Assembly (NCBI GenBank): GCA_030831135.1 | Contig: JAURLR010000273.1 | Location: 1 to 7,945, forward strand | Direction of reading: 5' to 3' | DNA: 7,945 nt | Source: Alphaproteobacteria bacterium | Lineage (GTDB): Bacteria; Pseudomonadota; Alphaproteobacteria; UBA6615 | Shown here: piece by piece, positions 1-6,399 of the stretch | Numbering within the stretch: position 1 is the stretch's first letter | How the letters are laid out: each line of letters starts with the position of its first letter | Position numbers and translations under genes: made by a program | Notes under the pieces: model-generated | The model's input: only the letters and a program-made list of their open reading frames with translations | Told to the model about the DNA's origin: nothing | The model's database searches: none

Positions 1-273
1 ATCCACCGCCTCGCGCGTGAGCATGAGGTCCTGATCACCATCGAAGAAGGTTCGATCGGCGGCTTTGCTGCACAGGTGATGACCGATCTGGCCCATGCAG
101 GCCTGCTCGATGGCGGGTTGAAATTCCGGCCCATGACCCTGCCGGATATCTTCATTGACCATGAAAAACCCGAAATCCAGTACGAGCAAGCGGGCCTGAC
201 GGCCGCGCATATCGTCTCGACGGTTCTCGCCGCGCTCGGCCGTAACACCAGCACAGACAGCGTTCGCGCCTAG
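1..273 (+). CDS. dxs: 1-deoxy-D-xylulose-5-phosphate synthase, C-terminal fragment
   Basis: This is the last 90 residues of DXS, the thiamine-diphosphate enzyme that condenses pyruvate with glyceraldehyde 3-phosphate in the cytoplasm, the first step of the MEP isoprenoid pathway. The frame is open from the first base of the window, so the start and the catalytic domains lie outside. What remains is the end of the transketolase C-terminal domain. Seen directly are the EEGSIGGF motif, then a LLD-GL segment, [11 protein letters not shown] and YEQAGL, in the order and spacing typical of DXS C-termini. The stop is TAG at 271-273. The next gene begins 29 bp later on the same strand, so read-through into the antiporter is possible, but no functional link is known. 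Only the fragment can be judged; it looks intact. Confidence 0.95.
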   Translation: MHRLAREHEVLITIEEGSIGGFAAQVMTDLAHAGLLDGGLKFRPMTLPDIFIDHEKPEIQYEQAGLTAAHIVSTVLAALGRNTSTDSVRA

Positions 274-302
274 GCGCGTCGGTCCCGGAAGAACAGGCGC
301 GC

Positions 303-1565
303 ATGGAAGCCCCGACAGTTCTGGCCTTGGCGCTGGTGTTGTTGGGCTTTGGGCTGATTTCCGCACGTCTGTCACGGACCGTTCTCACCGCGCCCATCCT
401 GTTTGTCGTATTCGGATTGCTGCTCGGGCCGCTGGGCGCCGATGTCGTGCAGATCGATTTTACCGGGATAGCGCTCAAATCCATCGCCGAGTTTACCCTG
501 GTGCTGGTGCTTTATACCGATGCCGCCCGGATCAACGTCAAAACCCTCTGGCGCTATCACAGCCTGCCGACCCGCATGCTCGTGGTCGGCCTGCCGTTGA
601 CCATTCTGGCGGGCACAATTGCCGGAATGGTGGTCTTTCCAGGTCTGCCGATTTTTGAAGCTGCACTGCTGGCCGCCATTCTGGCACCAACGGATGCCGC
701 ACTGGGACAGGCCGTGGTGACGAATGGCGATGTCCCGGTTCGCATCCGCCAGACACTGAATGCGGAAAGCGGCCTCAATGACGGCATTGCCCTGCCGGTG
801 GTGCTGCTTTTTGCCAGTTTCGTTCTGGCCACGGAAGGCCCGGTACAGGATGCCTCAGGCTGGATCGAGTTCGGATTGCTGCAGATTACACTGGGCCCGC
901 TGGCCGGTCTGGTGATGGGTTATGTTGGCGGCCACCTGATCGACAAGGCGTCGGCGGCGGGCTGGATGACCCCGGCCTTTCAGGGCCTCAGCACGCTGGC
1001 CATTGCGCTCGCGGCTTTCTCGCTGGCCGAACTCGTCGAGGGCAACGGATTTCTTGCCGCGTTTGTGGCCGGGCTCACGGTCGGCAATGTGCACCGTGGT
1101 GTCTGTGACTATCTGTTTGATTTCGCCGAGAGCGAGGGACAGCTGCTGACCGTGCTGACCTTCTTCCTGTTCGGCGCCGTGATCGTCCCTGAGGTCATCG
1201 ACCAATTCACACCGATGACCTTGCTCTATGCGGTCCTCAGCCTGACCGTCGTGCGGATGGTGCCGGTTGCAATCAGTCTGATCGGCTCACGCCTGCAATT
1301 GCCCACATGGATATTCCTGGGCTGGTTCGGCCCGCGCGGGCTCGCCTCGATCCTGTTCGCGCTGCTGGTGCTGGGGGAACGCCAATCCCAGCTTGCCTCC
1401 GAACTCATGGCGACGGTCGCGGCGACGGTTCTGCTCAGCGTGCTGCTGCATGGAATCACCGCCGCTCCCGCTGCCCGCTGGTACGGACGTGCGGTACAGC
1501 GGATGGGCGACAGTGAGGAAGCCGGCGCGGTCCAGGAGATGCGGCCGCGCTTTCGCGGGGATTAG
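303..1565 (+). CDS. CPA1/NhaP-type cation:proton antiporter
   Basis: This 420-residue, very hydrophobic inner-membrane protein belongs to the Na_H_Exchanger (CPA1) family, which exchanges Na+ or K+ for protons in pH and salt homeostasis. Repeated hydrophobic segments run from about residue 5 to 395, enough for 12-13 membrane helices. Family marks are visible: APTDA with Asp131, which matches the unwound-helix acidic site, then ESGLNDG with the Asn159-Asp160 pair expected of electroneutral CPA1 exchangers, and GWFGPRG with Arg345. The C-terminal tail is short (about 25 polar residues), so there is no TrkA-C or cyclic-nucleotide regulatory domain. The ATG at 303 is chosen because it begins the first helix directly and has a weak AGG about 6 nt upstream. 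It follows dxs by 29 bp. Ion specificity (Na+ or K+) cannot be read from the sequence. Confidence 0.9.
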   Translation: MEAPTVLALALVLLGFGLISARLSRTVLTAPILFVVFGLLLGPLGADVVQIDFTGIALKSIAEFTLVLVLYTDAARINVKTLWRYHSLPTRMLVVGLPLTILAGTIAGMVVFPGLPIFEAALLAAILAPTDAALGQAVVTNGDVPVRIRQTLNAESGLNDGIALPVVLLFASFVLATEGPVQDASGWIEFGLLQITLGPLAGLVMGYVGGHLIDKASAAGWMTPAFQGLSTLAIALAAFSLAELVEGNGFLAAFVAGLTVGNVHRGVCDYLFDFAESEGQLLTVLTFFLFGAVIVPEVIDQFTPMTLLYAVLSLTVVRMVPVAISLIGSRLQLPTWIFLGWFGPRGLASILFALLVLGERQSQLASELMATVAATVLLSVLLHGITAAPAARWYGRAVQRMGDSEEAGAVQEMRPRFRGD

Positions 1566-1671
1566 TGGGCTCTCCTCCGCCGATGCCTGCATGTGGCGTG
1601 CTTGTTTAGGTGTAATTGTCATTTGGGGGTAGGGTGCCCCTGCCTTGCGAAATTCTGGATGTTTGGTGGTG

Positions 1672-1692
1672 GCGGACGCCTTTGGCGTGCGC
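1672..1692. other. Imperfect hairpin in the antiporter/methyltransferase spacer
   Basis: Nine-base arms (1672-1680 and 1684-1692) pair around a TTT loop, with one internal G-G mismatch and a perfect inner ACGCC/GGCGT stem. No T-tract follows, so it is not a standard intrinsic terminator. It could be a weak termination or mRNA-stability structure in the 200-bp spacer at 1566-1765, where I see no convincing promoter, RNA gene or small ORF. It could also be chance in GC-rich DNA. Confidence 0.3.
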
Positions 1693-1765
1693 TTCCCGAG
1701 AACGGGCTCGCGCGCCTGCGTGAAGGCCTCCCACGTACTGATAAGCCGAGAGACGAAGCAGTGAG

Positions 1766-2635
1766 ATGAGTGAAAATGACGACTATCAAGACAGCAATGA
1801 AGCCAAGGCTTCGATGGATCATATCTACGATCAGTCCGATCCGCGCGCCTACTTCCGTGAACTGAAAACCCATGGCTACAGTATTCCCGATCGGGCCAAA
1901 CCGGTTTTCGCGGGTTTGCTTGATGCGCTCCGCCGTTCTCGGCCGGGACCGTTGCATGTTCTCGACCTGGGCTGTTCCTATGGGGTGAACACGGCCCTGC
2001 TGAAACATGATCTTTCCATGCAGGAGCTCTACGATCACTGGTCCGCACCGCAATTTTCGGAGGCTTCGCCAGCCGAAGTTGTCGCAGATGACAGACGGTT
2101 TTTCGAGGAAATGGATCAGCGGCAAGGGGTCAGTTTTCTTGGGCTCGATCAGGCGAAACTTGCTGTCGGCTATGCAGAATCTGTCGGGCTTCTGGATATC
2201 GGCATTTCAGTGAATTTGGAGCGGGACCCATTGCCCGAAGGTGCCCGCGAGAAACTGGAAGATGTTGATCTGGTGACCTCCACAGGCTGCGTGGGTTATG
2301 TGACCGAAAGAACCTTCGACAGGATCATTCCCGCAGTTGCGCATGGAAAACCGGCCTGGATGGCCAATTTTGTGCTGCGAATGTTTCCATTCGAAGAAAT
2401 CGCTGCGCGGCTATCCCGGCAAGGTTATGTCACCGAAAAACTGGAAGGCGCAAACTTTCTCCAGCGACGGTTTGCCTCCCGGGACGAAGAACGACAGGTG
2501 ATCGCGCAATTGCACCAGATTGGGCTGGACCCGGAACTGGAAACGGAAAGCGGCTGTCTTCAGGCCGAACTCTATGTTTCCCGCCCTGCGGCTGATGTCG
2601 CCGATATGCCTCTGGACCGACTGCTCGCAGCATAG
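1766..2635 (+). CDS. Class I SAM-dependent methyltransferase, substrate unknown
   Basis: This 289-residue soluble protein has a recognisable SAM-binding motif I (VLDLGCSYGVN, residues 65-75; acidic and glycine-rich loop after strand beta1). A later acidic strand end, FLGLD with Asp128, fits motif II, and DVDLVTSTGCVGYV (residues 166-179) fits the motif IV region. A C-terminal stretch with FVLRMFPFEEI, NFLQRRF and QAELYVSRP resembles, from memory, a group of uncharacterised bacterial proteins annotated only as methyltransferases. Motif I and the motif II Asp are about 60 residues apart, far more than in a minimal Rossmann methyltransferase. The insert is charged and probably helical and could contribute to substrate recognition. 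The start at 1766 lacks a strong Shine-Dalgarno; the preceding bases are only purine-rich. The gene is monocistronic here, with 200 bp upstream and a convergent neighbour 30 bp downstream. The methyl acceptor is unknown. Confidence 0.78.
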   Translation: MSENDDYQDSNEAKASMDHIYDQSDPRAYFRELKTHGYSIPDRAKPVFAGLLDALRRSRPGPLHVLDLGCSYGVNTALLKHDLSMQELYDHWSAPQFSEASPAEVVADDRRFFEEMDQRQGVSFLGLDQAKLAVGYAESVGLLDIGISVNLERDPLPEGAREKLEDVDLVTSTGCVGYVTERTFDRIIPAVAHGKPAWMANFVLRMFPFEEIAARLSRQGYVTEKLEGANFLQRRFASRDEERQVIAQLHQIGLDPELETESGCLQAELYVSRPAADVADMPLDRLLAA

Positions 2636-2665
2636 CGCGCGGCATCGCCATGCGCCGTCTGCCGC

Positions 2666-3337
2666 TCAGCCGCCGGTCTTGGCCGGCCGCCGCGACGCGA
2701 GTGCCGCCTCCAGACGCGTCATCATGTCATCGGCCGTCACCACACCGGACGGCGAGACGTCCACGCCGGCGGCCCGCAGCATGCGTGCTGTCCATGTGTT
2801 GCAGGTGTTGAACAGATGGAATTCGCCCTGCGCGTCATAGAACAGGCTATCCCGATACAGCCCGGGCGAGACAGCTTTCGCGCGTGCGCCGTCCGGCCGC
2901 TGGAACTCCTCGGTAATGGCCTGTGCCAGACGCCGGAACCCCGCTTCGCTCAGGGCCACCGGTACGCCTGGTCCATCTGCGGTAGATGATACAGGAGCCT
3001 GGGCGCGCCCGGCCACATGCATGATCGCCGGTGTGGGGGTCATTGCTGCGTCGAAGGTCATGCCAAGGGTCTTGCGCGCGGCGGGAAAATAGATTCGGTC
3101 GCCCCAGCTGAATTCGAGGAACGCCGCAGCGGGAAAGTCTTCGGCTTCGGGCAGCAGCCCGGTCGCGTCGAGGGCGGCGCGGGGGACGATGATCGCCGTG
3201 TGCCAGCCATTGCTCACTACCATCACCGTATGGCGGCGCGGTCCGTCTTCGGCCGGTGGCAGCGGTGCCACGCTGGTGCAGGCGGTGAGCCATCCGGCGC
3301 ACAGCAAGGCGGTCCAGATTGTGAGCGCGTGTCGCAT
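2666..3337 (-). CDS. DUF2459 (TIGR02117-type) predicted lipoprotein
   Basis: This 223-residue protein has a lipoprotein signal: a short basic N-terminus (MRH), a hydrophobic stretch and the lipobox LTAC with Cys20, so it should be lipidated and face the periplasm. The mature part carries the marks of DUF2459: VSNGWHTAIIVP with His46, EFSWGDRIYF (residues 75-84), and FNTCNTWTARMLRAAG with Cys179 near the end. The length fits the family, described from memory as a conserved protein first noted near urease genes; no urease is present here. A conserved His and a Cys in an NTC-NTW context could suggest a papain/NlpC-like thiol hydrolase fold, but that is inference. It lies 48 bp downstream of the Na/Pi transporter on the same strand, probably as the last gene of that unit. 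The ribosome binding site is weak. Confidence 0.85.
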   Translation of the reverse strand: MRHALTIWTALLCAGWLTACTSVAPLPPAEDGPRRHTVMVVSNGWHTAIIVPRAALDATGLLPEAEDFPAAAFLEFSWGDRIYFPAARKTLGMTFDAAMTPTPAIMHVAGRAQAPVSSTADGPGVPVALSEAGFRRLAQAITEEFQRPDGARAKAVSPGLYRDSLFYDAQGEFHLFNTCNTWTARMLRAAGVDVSPSGVVTADDMMTRLEAALASRRPAKTGG

Positions 3338-3385
3338 GGATGCCTATATGGACTTTGTGCCGTGATGGGACAATGCAACCCGAAT

Positions 3386-5077
3386 TCACGAGGCCTGGAC
3401 GGGATCCGAACCACCGGGGCGTTCGGGCGGCGGCGTCGCCGCGCGCGTGTCCGGCAGGGCCTCGGGCTCGAATCGCGTGGCTTCTGCAAGGGCGGCATAC
3501 CGTTTGCTCGCCCGGTCGAGATGCCGGGCTGCCAGTTTCAGGTCGGCAAGCATGTCGAGCGCGCGTTCGGCTGCTTCGGGTGTGAAGTCGCCGTCCGCGG
3601 CTGCGGTCAGAACAGCCGATTTGGCGGGATTGTAGATCGCCTTGAAGGTCTCGTCGTCGGGGGGCGTGCGGTCGGGATCGTGGAAGGCGAGTGCCGCCGC
3701 CCGGCACTGGTCGCGAAGCGCTTCGGCGCAGGCCGCGATATCGCGCTGGCGTGCCTCGGGCAGATGCCCGATACGCTGGCGTTGGCGCACGATCACCGGC
3801 CCGAGTTCGGCGAGCTCCGAGAAGTGCCAGACGGCGCGCACGGGGTGGGCCAGCGCACCTGCCGCGATCGCGGGCGTGCGCGTCATCCCGAGTTCCTGGA
3901 CGTAGCGCATGATCTCTCCGCCGAGCCGTGTGACGACGTCGGTTCGGCGAACCAGCCGTGCGAGGCCGGGTTGCGGTTCACCGGCGGCCTCGGTCGTGAT
4001 TGCGAGCGCAATATCGGCGACACGCCGCAGTTCCAGCAGGATCGCGTTGAGCGCGAGATGGGGCAGTCCGAGACTGTTCCGGTCGAGATGGCGCGGGCGG
4101 CTCTCGTTTTCCTCTTCGCTTACAAACCGGCCTGAAAGCCAGCTTTCCAGCCGGCCTGCAAGCGGCCATATCAGCAGGACGCCCAGCAAATTGAACACCG
4201 TGTGGAAGAGCGCCAGCGTGGCGGCGGGCCCGGCTGTGACACCCAATGCCTTCTCCAGCAGGCTGACGGCCAACAGCAGCACGGGCAACAGGGCGAGCGC
4301 GACAAGGCCGGTCAGAAGGTTGAAGACCACATGGCTGATGGCAACGCGTTTTGCGCTGGAAGTTGCGCCGATCACCGCGAGGAGTGCCGTGGTCGTGGTG
4401 CCCATATTGGCGCCGATCACCAGTGCGGCCCCGGATTCGATGGTCAGGACACCGCCCACCGTGGCGGTCAAGGCGATGGCCATCACCGCGCTTGATGATT
4501 GTACCAGCGAGGTCAGGACAAATCCGACCAGCACGAGAATGGCATCGTCAAACAGGCCTGTTCCGATAAATGCGGTCAGATCGACGGTCTGGCCAAGCCC
4601 CGCAAAGGCCGCCTTCAGGGTTGCGATGCCCAGGAAGAACAGCCCGAATCCGGCAAGAGCTTCACCGGCTGCAGCACGGCGACCGGACCCGCCGGTCAGG
4701 CTCAGGAACATGCCCATGCCGATCAGGGGCAGGGCGAAAAGCTCGACCTTGATATCGAAACCGACGATGGCGACGATCCAGCCGGTCATGGTCGTGCCGA
4801 TATTGCTGCCGAAAACGACCCACATCGCCTGACTGAGGGTCAGGACCCCAGCATTGACGAAACCGATCGCGGCCACGGTGACCGCGCTCGAGGACTGGAC
4901 CACGCCGGTGATCAGGATTCCCGACGCCAGGCCGCGCAGCCGGGTGCGGGTCCAGCGGGCCAGAATATCGCGCAGCATTTCTCCCGCAGCGACCTTCAGC
5001 CCCTCGGTCATCAATCGCATGCCGAGCAGAAACAGGCCGATCCCACCGATGGTGGTGCCGATCAGAAGCAGGCTCAT
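3386..5077 (-). CDS. Na/Pi cotransporter family protein with C-terminal PhoU-like region
   Basis: This 563-residue protein resembles the NptA/YjbB family of sodium-phosphate symporters or phosphate exporters in the inner membrane. The membrane half (residues 1 to about 315) contains the two inverted Na_Pi_cotrans repeats. Each has a QSSSA signature (residues 61-65 and 193-197) followed by GSNIGTT (90-96) or GANMGTT (222-228), which is diagnostic of the family. Residues from about 338 to 540 are soluble and helical, matching the PhoU-like domain that YjbB-type proteins carry and that has been linked to phosphate regulation. The overall length is close to YjbB. The ATG at 5077 starts directly at the first helix, with a GGA about 8 nt upstream. 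The DUF427 gene ends 61 bp upstream and the DUF2459 lipoprotein follows 48 bp downstream, all on the minus strand. No PHO box was recognised upstream. Direction of transport is not decidable from sequence. Confidence 0.92.
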   Translation of the reverse strand: MSLLLIGTTIGGIGLFLLGMRLMTEGLKVAAGEMLRDILARWTRTRLRGLASGILITGVVQSSSAVTVAAIGFVNAGVLTLSQAMWVVFGSNIGTTMTGWIVAIVGFDIKVELFALPLIGMGMFLSLTGGSGRRAAAGEALAGFGLFFLGIATLKAAFAGLGQTVDLTAFIGTGLFDDAILVLVGFVLTSLVQSSSAVMAIALTATVGGVLTIESGAALVIGANMGTTTTALLAVIGATSSAKRVAISHVVFNLLTGLVALALLPVLLLAVSLLEKALGVTAGPAATLALFHTVFNLLGVLLIWPLAGRLESWLSGRFVSEEENESRPRHLDRNSLGLPHLALNAILLELRRVADIALAITTEAAGEPQPGLARLVRRTDVVTRLGGEIMRYVQELGMTRTPAIAAGALAHPVRAVWHFSELAELGPVIVRQRQRIGHLPEARQRDIAACAEALRDQCRAAALAFHDPDRTPPDDETFKAIYNPAKSAVLTAAADGDFTPEAAERALDMLADLKLAARHLDRASKRYAALAEATRFEPEALPDTRAATPPPERPGGSDPVQAS

Positions 5078-5138
5078 GGGGTGTTCCGTCTATCAACCAC
5101 GCTGATGCCAGACTAGCATTTGCGCGGCGCTGGCGTCC

Positions 5139-5639
5139 CTACCAGCCCATGGTGCCTGGTGCGCCCTTGAAGGGACCGACCACTTTCGTCGTGATCCAGC
5201 CGCCGTAGAAGGCGCCGTCCTGGGCCTGCACCCGTTCGTCACCGACCCAGCAGGCCTCGACCTTTGAGGCATAGAAGGCAATGTGGTCACGAATCTGCGC
5301 AAAGGCCGGCGTGGGGGTCGGATAGCTCCATCCCGCGCGTTCGGAGGTTTGCCCGTTCACGGTGAGCGTCCAGTACCGCGCCACGCCCTTGAACTCGCAA
5401 AAGGACTGTCCGGGTGCGTGCGTAAGCACGTCGGCACGGATATCGGCCCGGGGGATGTAGTAAACCGGCGGATGACTGGTCTCCAGAACCCGGAAGCCGT
5501 CCATGGTGTCCGCGATGGTCTCGCCCGCGAACTCCACCCGCAACCGCGCGTGCACGCGTTCCAGTCGGGGCGGGCGGGGATAATCCCAGACGGATTCCTG
5601 TCCGGGGCCGGGTTTTTCGGGTTGGGTCGGTCGGGCCAT
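5139..5639 (-). CDS. DUF427 domain-containing protein
   Basis: This 166-residue cytoplasmic protein matches DUF427 (PF04248) over nearly its whole length. Visible signatures are DYPRPP (19-24), VEFAGETIADT (35-45), LETSHPPVYYIP (52-63), SFCEFKGVARYW (79-90), YPTPTPAF (106-113), FYGGWIT (144-150) and GPFKGAPGTMGW (155-166). The biochemical function is unknown. The frame is open to an upstream ATG at 5696, but that start would overlap the DUF2256 gene by 47 bp. The ATG at 5639 leaves a 10-nt gap, has AGAAAG 6 nt upstream and begins close to the conserved domain, so it is preferred. The gene is third in the DUF3429-DUF2256-DUF427 cluster. The stop is 61 bp before the Na/Pi transporter start, so the transporter may share its transcript. 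Confidence 0.9.
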   Translation of the reverse strand: MARPTQPEKPGPGQESVWDYPRPPRLERVHARLRVEFAGETIADTMDGFRVLETSHPPVYYIPRADIRADVLTHAPGQSFCEFKGVARYWTLTVNGQTSERAGWSYPTPTPAFAQIRDHIAFYASKVEACWVGDERVQAQDGAFYGGWITTKVVGPFKGAPGTMGW

Positions 5640-5649
5640 GTCAGTCTTT

Positions 5650-5787
5650 CTATCTGTTGCGGTTGCGCCGGCAGCGTTGGGAGCAGTGCCGGACATGCTC
5701 CCAGCAAGCCGCCCATTTCTTTCGCCACGCGAAGGGACGGCCGCAGGTTGCGCAGATACGCGTGGGGAGATCGGCCTTGTGCCTCAC
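5650..5787 (-). CDS. DUF2256 domain-containing small zinc-ribbon-like protein
   Basis: This tiny gene encodes 45 residues and starts with GTG. The product carries four cysteines in two pairs, ICATC (Cys12, Cys15) and HCSQRC (Cys35, Cys39), spaced like a treble-clef or zinc-ribbon knuckle. The basic aromatic stretch RPFAWRKKWAACW lies between them and the tail is arginine-rich. This is the DUF2256 pattern (LPTRICATCGRPFAWRKKW is the hallmark region), and the length is normal for the family. The function is unknown; the basic, zinc-binding character suggests nucleic acid or ribosome contact, which is inference. The GTG lies in GTGA, overlapping the TGA stop of the DUF3429 gene by 4 nt, with GGAG 7 nt upstream, so translational coupling is likely. 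It ends 10 nt before the DUF427 start. Confidence 0.9.
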   Translation of the reverse strand: MRHKADLPTRICATCGRPFAWRKKWAACWEHVRHCSQRCRRNRNR

Positions 5788-6236
5788 AGGAGGGCTCCGG
5801 CCAGAAGCGTGGTCACCACCACGGCGGTCAGCGGGATGCGCAGCCGGGGATACCAGGGTGGTGCCTCACCGGTTTGCCCGGCGCGCCGGTCCCACAGGAG
5901 GACGGCAAGGAAGGTGGCGGCGAGGATCAGCAGGCTTGCCGGAGCAGGCGCGAGCAGCGCGCCCCAGCCGACCAGCGAGGGTACGACACTGAGGGTCAAC
6001 GGCGTGGTCAGCGATCCACCGACGCCCCCCGGCGCCACGGCAAGCCCCCAGCGGATACCGCCAAGGAAGGACAGGATCACCGCGCCATAGGCCGCCAGCG
6101 CGAATCCGGTCATGGAAGACGCTTCACCGCTGGTCAGGATATGAGCGGCAGCCAGCGCCACAAAAGGAAGCGCTCCAAGCCCGCCGAGCCACAGGGCAGC
6201 AGGCGGAACGGCATGAGCTGGAGTATCAATCGCCAT
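5784..6236 (-). CDS. DUF3429 domain-containing integral membrane protein
   Basis: This 150-residue protein has about five hydrophobic segments (roughly 14-33, 45-58, 80-97, 100-116 and 135-150) and should sit in the inner membrane. The hallmark is YGAVILSFLGGIRWG (residues 50-64), followed by a central Trp91 segment, LLWDRRA (113-119) and PWYPRLRIPLT (127-137), which together identify DUF3429. No biochemical role is established. The length and order of motifs look complete. The start at 6236 lacks a clear Shine-Dalgarno, but no better upstream codon is evident and the first helix begins at about residue 14. It is first of a tight minus-strand trio: its TGA overlaps the DUF2256 GTG. Upstream, a 163-bp spacer with a palindromic repeat separates it from the oxidase gene, so it probably has its own promoter, though none could be assigned. 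Confidence 0.88.
   Translation of the reverse strand: MAIDTPAHAVPPAALWLGGLGALPFVALAAAHILTSGEASSMTGFALAAYGAVILSFLGGIRWGLAVAPGGVGGSLTTPLTLSVVPSLVGWGALLAPAPASLLILAATFLAVLLWDRRAGQTGEAPPWYPRLRIPLTAVVVTTLLAGALL
5795..5798 (-). promoter_or_regulatory. Shine-Dalgarno GGAG for the DUF2256 gene
   Basis: GGAG on the minus strand lies 7 nt before the GTG codon at 5787, inside the last codons of the DUF3429 gene. It supports the GTG as a genuine start and the reading of a coupled gene pair. Confidence 0.6.
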
Positions 6237-6291
6237 GCCGTGGATACGTTGCGCCGCGCGAAAAGGATCAGTGGTGAAGGAACACCTTTCA

Positions 6292-6382
6292 CGTCATGCG
6301 AACGAAGGCTGGCATCCGGTGTCGCGGTGGTTGCCCGGGCGTGTGCCGGCGTTTATGGACCCCGGCCTGCGCCGGGGTGACG
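6292..6382. repeat. Degenerate intergenic palindromic repeat of alphaproteobacterial type
   Basis: The element begins CGTCAT and ends GTGACG, which are near-perfect inverted ends. The right end holds a 7-bp perfect hairpin (CCCCGGC, loop CTGC, GCCGGGG; 6360-6377) preceded by ATGGA. The left end has the matching ATGCGAACGAAGGCTGGCATCC layout, but its stem is mostly degraded. Read on the other strand it begins CGTCACCCCGGCGCAGGCCG, a form I recognise from dispersed intergenic repeats common in Alphaproteobacteria. It fills most of the spacer between the oxidase stop and the DUF3429 start. Being between co-directional genes, the GC-rich hairpin may attenuate or end transcription from the oxidase unit, though no T-tract follows. 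Whether other copies exist cannot be seen in this window. Confidence 0.75.
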
Positions 6383-6399
6383 ACGCTGGAGAGGTCCGG

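Noticed and set aside
1641..1765. Possible sigma-70 promoter for the methyltransferase
   Set aside because: A TTGCGA-like hexamer near 1645 has no convincing -10 partner at the right spacing.
1287..2048. Minus-strand 253-codon open frame over the antiporter end, the spacer and the methyltransferase start
   Set aside because: The only non-overlapping part is the 200-bp spacer. The translation has no motif or plausible start signal and opposes two real genes.
2636..2665. Possible bidirectional terminator in the 30-bp convergent gap
   Set aside because: Only a short, weak GCAT/ATGC stem is visible and there is no T-tract on either strand.
3017..4135. Plus-strand 372-codon open frame opposite the DUF2459 and Na/Pi genes
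   Set aside because: It crosses the boundary of two well-supported genes and lacks recognisable motifs.
3909..4832. Plus-strand 307-codon open frame opposite the Na/Pi transporter
   Set aside because: Ser/Arg/Pro-rich shadow of the membrane domain; the minus-strand protein carries the diagnostic QSSSA repeats.
5105..5119. Short inverted repeat ATGC-7-GCAT upstream of the Na/Pi gene as a possible operator
   Set aside because: A four-base arm is expected by chance, and it matches no operator or PHO box that I know.
5640..5696. N-terminal extension of the DUF427 frame to an upstream ATG
   Set aside because: It would overlap the DUF2256 gene by 47 bp and adds 19 residues outside the conserved domain. 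The ATG at 5639 is better placed.
5283..6380. Plus-strand 365-codon open frame across DUF427, DUF2256 and DUF3429
   Set aside because: Low-complexity, Arg/Gly-rich translation lying antisense to three recognisable genes; no domain seen.
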